NCBI RefSeq assembly: GCF_003112675.1
Contig: NZ_BFAY01000010.1
Location: 1-64,000 of the forward strand
DNA: 64,000 nt
Direction: 5' to 3'
Origin: Leptospira johnsonii
GTDB lineage: Bacteria > Spirochaetota > Leptospiria > Leptospirales > Leptospiraceae
The position numbers and the translations under genes were made by a program. The notes under the pieces were generated by a model that saw only the letters and a list, made by a program, of their open reading frames with translations, made no database searches and was not told the origin of the DNA. Position 1 is the stretch's first letter. The number at the start of each line of letters is the position of its first letter. This document shows positions 19,066-27,085 of this stretch, in pieces.

Positions 19066-19788
19066 TTAATACGCCGTAAAACCAGATGGAGCTTCGCCTA
19101 ATGCGTAAGACGCGGCTGCTTTTCGCTCATCTTTTATAAGTCGATTTTTTGCAATCCATCGGATAAGCCATGGGATGCGGCGTATTTTGCCTCCCGTAGC
19201 ATGAGCAAGTAAATATGCCTTAGAACATTTTTCGATCAATTCGCAATTGTATATGGCCTTTTCGCGAGTAACACTTGTTATCACTACCCCATTCGTATCC
19301 AGAAAAGCGTTGGCGCCATTAAGTATCACTGAGTCAGAAATAACGGAGCCGTCTTCAGTTTTATGAATTGGGACGACTGGGGCACCTAATTGGCGGCACT
19401 GTTCATCAAAAACAAGCGGGAGTGGATCTTCTAATGTCTTTAGTAAGGAACCCCAAGTAGGCTGAAAACAGGCGATGGCCCCGATGTCAGGTCTTGCTTT
19501 ATATAGACTAGCGTGAAAGTGAATTACGGCTAACCTTTCCGAACCAAGAGTAGTTGTCTGGCCATAGATATCGAATTGATCCGTTTGTATCTTAGCTCCT
19601 TCTCCCGATCCCCTATTAACCAGCAAGAACGCCTCAGGCTTTTGACCTGGTAGTCGGAAGGACAGACTTGCCGCTTTTTTTTGCAAGAGACCTTTTGCTT
19701 CCAACCTTTTCCATAAATTCATTAATGCGTTGAGGTCGGACGATTCGTCTTTCTTTGCAGATCTCTTTTTTGTTGTTACTGATTTCAT
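19066..19788 (-). CDS. Degenerate class II aldolase/adducin-fold protein
   Basis: The overall pattern is class II aldolase (VIHFHASLYKARPDIGAIACFQPTWG), but the zinc-binding HTH found at this position in active members is replaced by CFQ. The third His, usually in RNHG, is also replaced (ILNGANAF). Catalysis by the normal mechanism is unlikely, so a structural or regulatory role, or a changed reaction, should be considered. The ATG at 19788 has AGGAG six bases upstream. It begins 22 bases after the aminotransferase stop and precedes the SDR gene, so it is inside the operon with a second, intact aldolase at 21352. Confidence 0.75.
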   Translation of the reverse strand: MKSVTTKKRSAKKDESSDLNALMNLWKRLEAKGLLQKKAASLSFRLPGQKPEAFLLVNRGSGEGAKIQTDQFDIYGQTTTLGSERLAVIHFHASLYKARPDIGAIACFQPTWGSLLKTLEDPLPLVFDEQCRQLGAPVVPIHKTEDGSVISDSVILNGANAFLDTNGVVITSVTREKAIYNCELIEKCSKAYLLAHATGGKIRRIPWLIRWIAKNRLIKDERKAAASYALGEAPSGFTAY

Positions 19789-19810
19789 ATCGTCTCCTAA
19801 ATTTATGTTA

Positions 19811-21289
19811 CTAAACGAGTTTGAATACGGACTCGAATCTATTGAGCGCTTCATCAATAATATCGTCGGTGTCGGCCATACTGGTATACATTCTACTTCC
19901 CGCTAAGGTGATCATACCATGCGCGGAATAAGCAGCACCCATCTCTTCCATCACATGCTTACGTTCCTTTGCCTCTCTCAAAACTTTTAATGGGTTTCGA
20001 AGCGACATGAGAAGTACGCCGGAAGTTTGAAGATGAACTATAGAACCTTGATTATAGGCAACATAAGGTAGTCTCAATCTCTCAATGATTCCCTGTAACC
20101 CTCGACTGAGCCTATCTCCCGCACGACCTGCTAAGACTGGTGCGTTTGTTCGTTCCATTTCCTGTATGGAAAAATAACCTGCAGCGCAGGATAAAGGATT
20201 GGCAGATAACGTTCCTCCGACAAACGCTCGTTTGCCGTTAGCACTAAGGCCTCCTGCAAGTAGCATCATAATGTCCTTGCGTCCTCCGATACCTCCAGCC
20301 ATAGGATAGCCACCGGTGAGACATTTTCCGAAAATGGTCAGATCGGGCCTGACGCCGAAAAATCCTTGCGCTCCACCTAGTCCGACGCGAAATCCCGTAA
20401 CGACTTCATCGAAAATGAGCAAGGCTCCGAACGAATCACAAATCTCGCGCAATTGGCGATTATAATCAAAATGAACCGGTCGCGTCCCGCTTTCTGGACC
20501 TAATGGTTCTACAATGACTGCGGCAGTTCCACCTCTCAATCGATTTAACCAAAGCTTGCGGCGTAATGCTCCTAGATCGCCTGGAAAACTTTCTTCGGTA
20601 GAGGCAGTAGCACCTTTCGGTATTCCGGTTGCTTCATGACGTCCAGTCCCAGGAATTCGCATACCGTATACCATCGAGTCGCTCCATCCATGATAGCCAC
20701 CACCCATTTTGATTACGTGACGCTTTCCTGTATAGGCACGTGCAAGTCGAATTGCCCCCATGACGGCCTCTGTTCCCGAGCCTAGCATTCGAAACATTTC
20801 AACTCCGGGCATATGTTTGCAGATTATTTCCGCCAATTTTACTTCATATTCGTGTAATAAACCGGTAGTAGGTCCACACTCATCAAGCAGACTCTTGATT
20901 TTCTCTTTAACGGGTTCATAATTAGATCCCAGAAGAGTCGGACCTCCTGCTTGGAGGAAGTCGATATAAGTGTTACCATCAACGTCACGAAGGTATGCTC
21001 CCCTCGCCTGATCTATTGCAAGAGGAAAGGGATAGTTGAACGCAAGATTATGCTGAACTCCTCCCGGAATGACAGCTTCTGCAGCAGTGGCAATCTTTCG
21101 TGATCCTTTGCACTTAGTCTCGAAATATTCCAAAACTCCGCCAATCTTGTCTCGTCGAATCGGTCTTAATGGTGATTTTAATAATTCTTTCAATCGTCCA
21201 TAGATTTCATCCGTATCATGCCATTTAGAAATTGCATACTCCGCTTGAGGAATTGCTTCTTGTGATTCGTTTTTTTCTTTGAGTATCAT
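19811..21289 (-). CDS. Class III aminotransferase, glutamate-1-semialdehyde aminomutase-like
   Basis: A PLP enzyme of the aspartate-aminotransferase superfamily. GSGTEAVMGAIRLARAYTG binds the cofactor phosphate, IFDEVVTGFRVGLGG holds the Asp that contacts the pyridine nitrogen, and FGKCLTGGYPMAGG carries the Schiff-base Lys near residue 322. The overall form is closest to GSA aminomutase-like transaminases, but haem synthesis is unlikely because the neighbours are aldolases, a kinase and a permease. It may transaminate an aldehyde or keto product of the aldolase step; this is inference. It lies between the two aldolase-type genes. Confidence 0.85.
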   Translation of the reverse strand: MILKEKNESQEAIPQAEYAISKWHDTDEIYGRLKELLKSPLRPIRRDKIGGVLEYFETKCKGSRKIATAAEAVIPGGVQHNLAFNYPFPLAIDQARGAYLRDVDGNTYIDFLQAGGPTLLGSNYEPVKEKIKSLLDECGPTTGLLHEYEVKLAEIICKHMPGVEMFRMLGSGTEAVMGAIRLARAYTGKRHVIKMGGGYHGWSDSMVYGMRIPGTGRHEATGIPKGATASTEESFPGDLGALRRKLWLNRLRGGTAAVIVEPLGPESGTRPVHFDYNRQLREICDSFGALLIFDEVVTGFRVGLGGAQGFFGVRPDLTIFGKCLTGGYPMAGGIGGRKDIMMLLAGGLSANGKRAFVGGTLSANPLSCAAGYFSIQEMERTNAPVLAGRAGDRLSRGLQGIIERLRLPYVAYNQGSIVHLQTSGVLLMSLRNPLKVLREAKERKHVMEEMGAAYSAHGMITLAGSRMYTSMADTDDIIDEALNRFESVFKLV

Positions 21290-21351
21290 AATTATTTGTC
21301 CTCTTTAGGAAAATCAGATTGGTTTACCAAAAATAGATAGGTTGCTATTGC

Positions 21352-21996
21352 CTATAAGATCGAAAGTGCGTGTTGCACAACGAGTGGGGAAACTTTCGAA
21401 GAGTTCAGATTGTTTTTTATACGAGAACGAAGGAAATGTGCAGCTTGCTCCTCAGCAAGTAGAACGTTTGCAATCGCTTGATCTACAGTTTTTGCTCCGC
21501 AAACTATACCATGGTTTCGTAATAGATATCCGTTTATATCCTTTCTCACCTTCTTCTTAAAAGCGTTCACGAGAAATGGAGTTCCGGATGGAGCATAGGA
21601 AACGATCCGTAAGGAAGCCCCAAGATTCGCACGTGCCTCAGCTCCTTCAATAGGCATGTCGATTCCAAGTAAACTTACAGCGCTGGCAAGGGGTTGATGA
21701 GTATGTAGGCTGACTTCCAAATCAGGTCTACGGGACAAAAAAGATGCGTGCATTCCACTTTCAGTCGTAGGTTCCTTAGTACCTTCTATTAACTTTAAGT
21801 CTTTGATTCGGACAATACATACATCTTCATTTTTCATGGTGTAATAGTCGGAGGCAGATGGAGTAACAGCCATAAGCTCTGAGTCGATCCGAACGGCTAA
21901 GTTCCCGCCAATCCCAGCAAAGAAACCTATATCCGCCAGTTTCACAGAAGCGGCTACTATGGAGGCACGTACTACTTCAAATCTTAAATTCTTCAT
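21352..21996 (-). CDS. Class II aldolase/adducin family protein (active-site residues intact)
   Basis: A zinc-dependent aldolase or epimerase, as in L-fuculose- or L-ribulose-phosphate enzymes. Metal ligands are present in SLHTHQPLA and LLRNHGIVC, and the acid residue is in TESGMHASFLSRRPDLE. The N-terminal GGNLAVR segment is the phosphate-binding region of the family. The ATG at 21996 is used because GAGGGAA lies just upstream. It is the first gene of the minus-strand operon divergent from TetR, with two palindromic operators 29-78 bases upstream. Substrate identity cannot be read from sequence. Confidence 0.85.
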   Translation of the reverse strand: MKNLRFEVVRASIVAASVKLADIGFFAGIGGNLAVRIDSELMAVTPSASDYYTMKNEDVCIVRIKDLKLIEGTKEPTTESGMHASFLSRRPDLEVSLHTHQPLASAVSLLGIDMPIEGAEARANLGASLRIVSYAPSGTPFLVNAFKKKVRKDINGYLLRNHGIVCGAKTVDQAIANVLLAEEQAAHFLRSRIKNNLNSSKVSPLVVQHALSIL

Positions 21997-22024
21997 GTTC
22001 CCTCTACCTTCTATATTCACAAAA

Positions 22025-22042
22025 ACTCGGCAAATGTCGAGT
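22025..22042. promoter_or_regulatory. Operator O1, palindrome TCGRC-N4-GYCGA
   Basis: ACTCGGCAAATGTCGAGT is nearly self-complementary over 18 bases. The core TCGGC-AAAT-GTCGA lies at 22027-22040. It is 29 bases upstream of the aldolase ATG. On the minus strand a TTGACT hexamer (22045-22040) overlaps its edge, a possible -35 element. It is the best copy of the five-site set and the likely binding site of the adjacent TetR protein. Confidence 0.7.
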
Positions 22043-22056
22043 CAAGAATAAAAAAA

Positions 22057-22074
22057 TATCGGCTATTGTCGAGT
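22057..22074. promoter_or_regulatory. Operator O2, palindrome TCGRC-N4-GYCGA
   Basis: TATCGGCTATTGTCGAGT contains the core TCGGC-TATT-GTCGA at 22059-22072. It starts 32 bases from O1, close to three helical turns, so both would lie on one face of the helix. It sits between the divergent aldolase operon and the TetR gene. Confidence 0.68.
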
Positions 22075-22118
22075 AATTTTCACTCTAAATTCATAGAAAT
22101 GCAGTTGAATCGAAGTGA

Positions 22119-22796
22119 ATGTCGATTTTTGTCGGTAGTAGAATGCCAAAATCACCAGAAAATATCCCTCCTGGACCAGTGAACGAGAGGGATGCCAAAG
22201 CTAGCCCACAAGGCCGAGGCCGAAGAGCAGCACTAATCCAAGCTTTGAGAGAACTATTGCGAGAGCAGCCGCCGGAAGCCCTCACATTTGCAAAAATTTG
22301 CGAGCGCGCCGACATTCCGAGAGCATCTGCGTATCATTTCTTCCCGAATATGGGAGCACTCTATCTTGGGTTACGACTCGTTCATTCCGAACTTGTAGCT
22401 GCTAGATTGTCCCAAGTGGATACCTCACAATTTGAGAGTTGGCAGGATTATGTGTATTTTCTTGCTGCAGAGGCTATCGCAATAGTTAGGGAGGATCCAG
22501 CTATGATGCGAGTTGTTTATGGGGTTCGCACCGAAGAAACAATGCATGTTGGTAAAGAACTCGATTCTAAGATTGCAAGCATAGCTCTCAAACAAGTAAT
22601 GGAGCGTTTTGCTCTTCCTTTTTGGCCAGACGCAGCAAGGAAAGTAAGCATTGCAGTTGCTTTGATCGATTCAGTATTTCGATTCTCTTTTCGAGAGCAA
22701 GGCACGATTACTGATGAAATTGTGCGCGAAGCGGGAAGAGCTGCCGTTGCATACCTTCGCTGTTATTTGCCAGAGTATGTTGATAGTAGACACTAA
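22119..22796 (+). CDS. TetR family regulator, probable local repressor
   Basis: A DNA-binding regulator with HTH at about residues 52-80 (ALTFAKICERADIPRASAYHFF). The first 30 residues are Pro/Arg-rich and variable. Two ATG starts are possible, at 22119 and 22143. The later one leaves operator O3 in the 5' leader. The C-terminal domain has the usual helical ligand pocket and ends LRCYLPEYVDSRH. It is divergent from the class II aldolase operon across a gap with two perfect palindromes, the normal arrangement of an autoregulated TetR repressor. The ligand is unknown but probably a cluster intermediate. Confidence 0.85.
   Translation: MSIFVGSRMPKSPENIPPGPVNERDAKASPQGRGRRAALIQALRELLREQPPEALTFAKICERADIPRASAYHFFPNMGALYLGLRLVHSELVAARLSQVDTSQFESWQDYVYFLAAEAIAIVREDPAMMRVVYGVRTEETMHVGKELDSKIASIALKQVMERFALPFWPDAARKVSIAVALIDSVFRFSFREQGTITDEIVREAGRAAVAYLRCYLPEYVDSRH
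22120..22137. promoter_or_regulatory. Operator O3, degenerate copy at the TetR start
   Basis: The core TCGAT-TTTT-GTCGG at 22122-22135 differs from TCGRC-N4-GYCGA at two positions. It overlaps the first TetR ATG (22119) and is 63 bases from O2, about six helical turns. Such a site could let the repressor control its own gene. Confidence 0.5.
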
Positions 22797-22823
22797 GCAC
22801 CATACTCATTACTTTTATCAAAA

Positions 22824-22841
22824 ACTCGACACTTGCCCACC
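22824..22841. promoter_or_regulatory. Operator-like site O4 after the TetR gene
   Basis: ACTCGACACTTGCC repeats 13 of 14 bases of the reverse complement of O1. The core TCGAC-ACTT-GCCCA (22826-22839) has one deviation from the consensus. It lies between the convergent TetR and MFS permease stops. It may be a remnant or a distal binding site. Confidence 0.45.
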
Positions 22842-22873
22842 CTGCTCTAACTTGATGGCCAAACAAATTGAGC

Positions 22874-24094
22874 TTAAGGAACTTTTCCCTTTTCAGAGCG
22901 AAAACTTTCCGAGGTTAAAAGGCCAAGACTAAGCACAATAATCAATATGCCTAGGAGTAAATATTCGGCAGGCCTCCATCCGGTGATCTCACTTTTAACA
23001 ATTGCCATCAAGATTGATACAATGACTCCGCCTGCGTTACCGACGAGCATTACTGCACCTGCAGCACCTCCTGCCCTTTCGGGGCCTGCAATTTCTTCTG
23101 ACATAACGAGAAGGAGTGCAAATCCGGGCAGAAATAGGAAGCCAAGCGATCCCGCATATACATAAAGCCAAGTAACTTGGCCGCTTAGGCATAATGGCAT
23201 TATGAGTGCGATACCCGAAATTCCGCAAAAGAGCAACAAAGGTTTTCGTCTTTTTATCGAATCAGAAACAGTAGGGATCACCAAAGAGCCGAGTATACCC
23301 GCCAAAATCATAACTCCTCCAATATTTCCTACGTCCAATGCTCCAACTCCATTCTGCCCTAAAATCCCTTCCAGCCAAGTAGTGAGACCATTAAAAAATC
23401 CGAATGCAAGAAATGCCATTAGAATGATGGTTATAAGTGAACGATCTTTGATTAGATGCACTACTTCTGTAAAAGCAGTGAAAGAACGAAGCCGATTCAT
23501 CTCATCCGGTTCAGTTGTATGATTTTCTTTTACAAGAAAAAAGAAACCCATACTGCAAACGGAGGTAATAATTGCGAAAACGATCATAGTGCCGCTCAAT
23601 CCCAAACTCTGGTTCAAATGCGGTGGCAAAGAAAACCCGAGAGCCATGCCTGCGAACATTCCCGCAGTGCCTAAACCGGTAGCTACTGCCCTTTGTTCTT
23701 CCGCAAACCAATCGGCAGCTAACTTCGTGATCCCGTTCATTATGAAAGGTTGTGCAACTGCGTTCCCAATCTGACAGATAAGAAGGAGCCAAAAGCTTCC
23801 CGTATAGACTCTCATACATGCAAATACGGACATGATGATAAGTCCTAAACGAATTGTGAATCGATAGCCTTTACGATCCGTCATCGCTCCAGCCGGCATC
23901 GATACCAGAGTGAACATCAGTGGATTACATAGAGTCAATGCACTGGCGAGCAATTCAGAGACTCCATACAAATTCTGAACTTCAGTCATCAGAGAAACGA
24001 AATTCAAATAGATCATCTGACTGACCCCGATCACTGTCATAAATGATCCAAGGACTATCCATCTATAAGGTCTATAGTAATTTATTTTTTCCAT
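22874..24094 (-). CDS. MFS transporter
   Basis: A 12-helix permease of about 406 residues with the loop 2-3 signature AGAMTDRKGYRFTIR, variant of the MFS GxxxDRxGRR motif. Glu and Asp in other loops are few. The ATG at 24094 has AGGAAG seven bases upstream. A longer frame to 24160 would overlap the kinase stop. It directly follows the FGGY kinase (11 bases), so it probably imports the substrate that the kinase phosphorylates. Relatives of this type transport sugar acids, polyols or carboxylates. Confidence 0.85.
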   Translation of the reverse strand: MEKINYYRPYRWIVLGSFMTVIGVSQMIYLNFVSLMTEVQNLYGVSELLASALTLCNPLMFTLVSMPAGAMTDRKGYRFTIRLGLIIMSVFACMRVYTGSFWLLLICQIGNAVAQPFIMNGITKLAADWFAEEQRAVATGLGTAGMFAGMALGFSLPPHLNQSLGLSGTMIVFAIITSVCSMGFFFLVKENHTTEPDEMNRLRSFTAFTEVVHLIKDRSLITIILMAFLAFGFFNGLTTWLEGILGQNGVGALDVGNIGGVMILAGILGSLVIPTVSDSIKRRKPLLLFCGISGIALIMPLCLSGQVTWLYVYAGSLGFLFLPGFALLLVMSEEIAGPERAGGAAGAVMLVGNAGGVIVSILMAIVKSEITGWRPAEYLLLGILIIVLSLGLLTSESFRSEKGKVP

Positions 24095-24105
24095 ATATTG
24101 TCTTC

Positions 24106-25734
24106 CTAAATTGAAACGGATGTTTTTTCCTGCGTTATTGAAGCTCTGTCCTGATTCCAACTTTTATAAAGTGGGGCCAAACGTTTGTGCAGTTGCAGGA
24201 ATCGACTGAACATTTCATCCATAACTTTCTTATTTTTACCATCGGGCTTGTATTCCGCTTTAATACGGATTAGTTCGGGTATATCGGACACCTGCATGAG
24301 ACCTAGGCCAATTCCGGCAATCCATGCTGCACCCCTTGCATTTGACTGCATTGGCTCTTCGGGCTGACGCACAGTGATACCCATAGTATCCGCGAAAATT
24401 TGACACCAAACGTCAGATGTTGCTCCACCGCCAACTATGGTAATTTTCGATAGGTTCTTTTTGAGAAATTTCTCCACAGGCTTTATCATCCATCTTGTAT
24501 TCAATGCGACACCTTCCAAGAATGCACGGATAACATCTTCTCTACTATGCCCCAAGGATAGATTCACCATCCCTCCTCTTAGAGAAAGATCGTCGATCGG
24601 ACATCTTTCACCATAAAGCCAAGGCATATAAAGAAGACCTCTGCTTCCTGCCGGAGTTCTAGCTGCTATTCGATCTAGGACCTTATATACGTCTGAAACA
24701 TGTTCTTCTCGAAGTAGTTCATCCTGATGATACAAGATTCGATCTTTAAGAAAACTTAAATTAGCACCAGCGGTAGTCTGCATGGCCGTCATCAAATACT
24801 TTCCCGGAATGGCGCAAGGAACAGATGCGATGGCAGAAATGACATCTGTTTTTTTTCGGGGAACATGTGCTGCAATCCATGACGAGGTGCCTATGTAAAG
24901 ATGTGCATCTCCATCCAATACCGCACCAGACCCGATGGCCGCTGCGGCGGTGTCAATAGATCCTCCAACTACCAGAGTTCCTTTAGGAAGATCTAGAACG
25001 GACGCAACTTCCGGCAACAGGATTCCAATTACGTCAGTGCATCTAACGATTTCTGGAAATTTTTGAGGATCAATACTGCTGGCTGCAAGCAAACTTGGAT
25101 CATAGCAAACTCGATTTGAGTCGCGATTATCCGTAACCCATGAGGTGAGAATAGAATCCGGAGTCGTCACAAACTTTCCAGTCAATTTCATATTCAGATA
25201 ATCTAATGCGTTCAGGAATTTATACGTTCTTTCGTAAACTTGCGGAAATTCATTTTTTATCAGAAGCATATGAGCCGCAGGATCTTTCCCGGATAATGAG
25301 GGAGCGCCTCCCGTCAGACGGATCCAATTCCAAAGTTTTAAAGCAGAATATCCGGCAACCGGCCCACCTGCATGGTTTTGGATATGTTCCGCTCCTCTCA
25401 TATCCATCCATAGGACTGCATTCATTAATTCCTGGCCATATTCGTCGACCGGAACGGTTACCTCTCCCTGTGTGGAACAGCAAATTCCTCGTATCTTACT
25501 TCGGTCGATTCCTGATTGGATCAGAGCAGCGCGTGCACTTTCAAGAAATGCATTCCACCAATCAAGAGGACGTTGCTCGGCTCCGTTTCCCGGTAATATA
25601 ATCAGTTCCACGCCTCGAAATGCCCATGAAAGGATTCGTCCATCAAGAGTGCAGACTGCTGACTTACATCCCGATGTTCCCAAGTCAACGGCCAAGATTA
25701 GATTGTCATTTCCGGATAGATTCTTTGTCTTCAT
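24106..25734 (-). CDS. FGGY-family carbohydrate kinase, xylulokinase-like
   Basis: It phosphorylates a sugar or polyol with ATP. LAVDLGTSGCKSAVCTLDG near residue 13 is the phosphate-1 loop, WMDMRGAEHI is the middle FGGY region, VVGGSIDTAAAAIGSGAV is phosphate-2 and VGGGATSDVWCQIFADTMG the adenosine motif. The length of 542 residues is slightly above average for xylulokinases. It is the first gene of a two-gene operon with the permease. Operator O5 lies 129 bases upstream. Xylulose is a possible substrate, but family members also act on other ketoses. Confidence 0.88.
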   Translation of the reverse strand: MKTKNLSGNDNLILAVDLGTSGCKSAVCTLDGRILSWAFRGVELIILPGNGAEQRPLDWWNAFLESARAALIQSGIDRSKIRGICCSTQGEVTVPVDEYGQELMNAVLWMDMRGAEHIQNHAGGPVAGYSALKLWNWIRLTGGAPSLSGKDPAAHMLLIKNEFPQVYERTYKFLNALDYLNMKLTGKFVTTPDSILTSWVTDNRDSNRVCYDPSLLAASSIDPQKFPEIVRCTDVIGILLPEVASVLDLPKGTLVVGGSIDTAAAAIGSGAVLDGDAHLYIGTSSWIAAHVPRKKTDVISAIASVPCAIPGKYLMTAMQTTAGANLSFLKDRILYHQDELLREEHVSDVYKVLDRIAARTPAGSRGLLYMPWLYGERCPIDDLSLRGGMVNLSLGHSREDVIRAFLEGVALNTRWMIKPVEKFLKKNLSKITIVGGGATSDVWCQIFADTMGITVRQPEEPMQSNARGAAWIAGIGLGLMQVSDIPELIRIKAEYKPDGKNKKVMDEMFSRFLQLHKRLAPLYKSWNQDRASITQEKTSVSI

Positions 25735-25862
25735 GTCAGTCGCCCATTCGGAGATGGCTTAGCCAAAAAGTCAACAAACGTTTAATAAAAATGATCATTG
25801 ATTATTAAATAACAGTTGCACTGCCATTTTATGGCCCTTGTAGACTAATGCCCGATCAAATA

Positions 25863-25880
25863 TTTCGACAAAAGCCGACT
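25863..25880. promoter_or_regulatory. Operator O5, palindrome TCGRC-N4-GYCGA between divergent operons
   Basis: TTTCGACAAAAGCCGACT holds a perfect core TCGAC-AAAA-GCCGA at 25865-25878. It is about midway in the 283-base gap between the minus-strand kinase gene (25734) and the plus-strand epimerase gene (26018). It matches O1 and O2, 3.8 kb away, and so connects both flanking operons to the TetR at 22119. Confidence 0.65.
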
Positions 25881-26017
25881 AATCCTCAATTTCCTCGTTG
25901 ACATAGAATCCACTTACGATCTGAATCTTCTTCATGAATATTACTGAAAAAGAAGTGATCAGGTTATCGGAATCGCATCCTCCAGCAGTAAGCCCATATA
26001 ACTAACATCGAGGATTT

Positions 26018-27004
26018 ATGAAAAAACTAGTAACGGGAGCCGCGGGTTTCATCGGTTCAGCTATAGTCAGAGAATTGCTAAAAGAAGGTCATGAAGTTAA
26101 AGTACTGATTCGCAAATCCACGAATGTCAAGGGTCTGGATGGATTAGATGTTGAAGTTGCCTACGGTGATATACGCGACGGAGATTCGATGAGATCCGCC
26201 CTTAAAGGCTGCGATACTCTGTATCATACTGCCGCCTTCTTTGCTCACTGGACCCTCGATAAAAAATTACCATATGAGGTGAATGTAGAAGGAACTAAAA
26301 TTTCCATGAAAGCCGCTCTGGATGCCGGAATTGAGAAAGTCATCTATACAAGTACAGGTAACACCATCGGAGCTCACGGAGAAATTCCGGCAGATGAGAC
26401 TGCAGAGTTCAATCATTGGAAATCTGGTGATCATTATTCGATTTCAAAATACCTCGGCGAGGTGGAAGCTTTAAAATTTGTTCCTTTGGGTCTGCCCATT
26501 GTAGTTGTAAATCCCACTCTTGTTGTCGGTGCGGGAGATGTAAAACCTACAACATCAGGTCAGATGATCATCGACGTTGTTCAAGGAGCGATGCCAGGAT
26601 ACATTGAAGGCGGCACAAATCTTATCGATGTGGAAGATGTTGCAAAAGGTCACCTGCTTGCGGCCAAAAAAGGAAGAGTTGGAGAACGTTACCTCTTAGG
26701 AAACGAAAACCTTACCTTATCCGAATATTTCAAACTTATAGCAGAAATAGGCGGAGTAAAACCCCCTCGAATCAGGATCCCTTATTACGCTGCCTTAGGC
26801 CTCGGGTATATCTTTGAATTAGGGGCGGCTATCACAAAAAAACATCCGCTTGTTAGTGCGTCCGAAGTACGAATCGGAAAATCGAAGGAATTTTTCAACT
26901 GTTCCAAAGCTATCCGAGAACTTGGGCTTCCTCAAACTCCTGTAAGAAACTCCATTAAAAAGGCCATAGACTGGTTTAGAGAAAACGGATACTTGAAAAG
27001 ATAG
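26018..27004 (+). CDS. NAD-dependent epimerase/dehydratase, HpnA-like, first paralogue
   Basis: An extended SDR. TGAAGFIGSAIVRELLKEGH is the NAD-binding loop, and the catalytic YSISK lies near residue 142 with STGN before it. GDIRDGDSM and HTAAFFAHW are typical of the HpnA-type sugar epimerase branch. The ATG at 26018 has GAGGA six bases before it. It is first in an operon with a SpoIIE phosphatase and a second epimerase that is clearly paralogous. The likely substrate is a nucleotide sugar or a carbohydrate precursor. Confidence 0.85.
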   Translation: MKKLVTGAAGFIGSAIVRELLKEGHEVKVLIRKSTNVKGLDGLDVEVAYGDIRDGDSMRSALKGCDTLYHTAAFFAHWTLDKKLPYEVNVEGTKISMKAALDAGIEKVIYTSTGNTIGAHGEIPADETAEFNHWKSGDHYSISKYLGEVEALKFVPLGLPIVVVNPTLVVGAGDVKPTTSGQMIIDVVQGAMPGYIEGGTNLIDVEDVAKGHLLAAKKGRVGERYLLGNENLTLSEYFKLIAEIGGVKPPRIRIPYYAALGLGYIFELGAAITKKHPLVSASEVRIGKSKEFFNCSKAIRELGLPQTPVRNSIKKAIDWFRENGYLKR

Positions 27005-27014
27005 AATCAACTGA

Positions 27015-27070
27015 TTCGCGCGAATCGCCAGAACCTTTTCCGAAAAAGAAATCTTTGGCGAACGCGCGAA
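27015..27070 (+). promoter_or_regulatory. Strong intergenic hairpin before the phosphatase gene
   Basis: TTCGCGCG (27015-27022) pairs with CGCGCGAA (27063-27070), and TCGCCA (27025-27030) pairs with TGGCGA (27056-27061), leaving a small internal bulge and a loop of 25 bases. The outer arm ends two bases before AAGGA, the ribosome site of the gene at 27086. No T-run follows. It may set the level of the downstream genes or stabilise the upstream transcript. Confidence 0.5.
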
Positions 27071-27085
27071 ATAAGGAAATAGATA

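Noticed and set aside
19811..21289. Calling the aminotransferase hemL
   Set aside because: Motifs are GSA aminomutase-like, but the neighbours are catabolic genes and no haem gene is near; a general class III name is safer.
22119..22143. Treating the first eight TetR codons as certain
   Set aside because: Both ATGs lack a good ribosome site, and operator O3 overlaps the first; the start was left open.
24106..25734. Calling the kinase xylB
   Set aside because: FGGY kinases cannot be assigned to a sugar from motifs alone, and no xylose isomerase is present.
17520..25734. Genomic island with mobile-element borders
   Set aside because: No integrase, transposase, tRNA border or direct repeats were seen; only gene content suggests accessory status.
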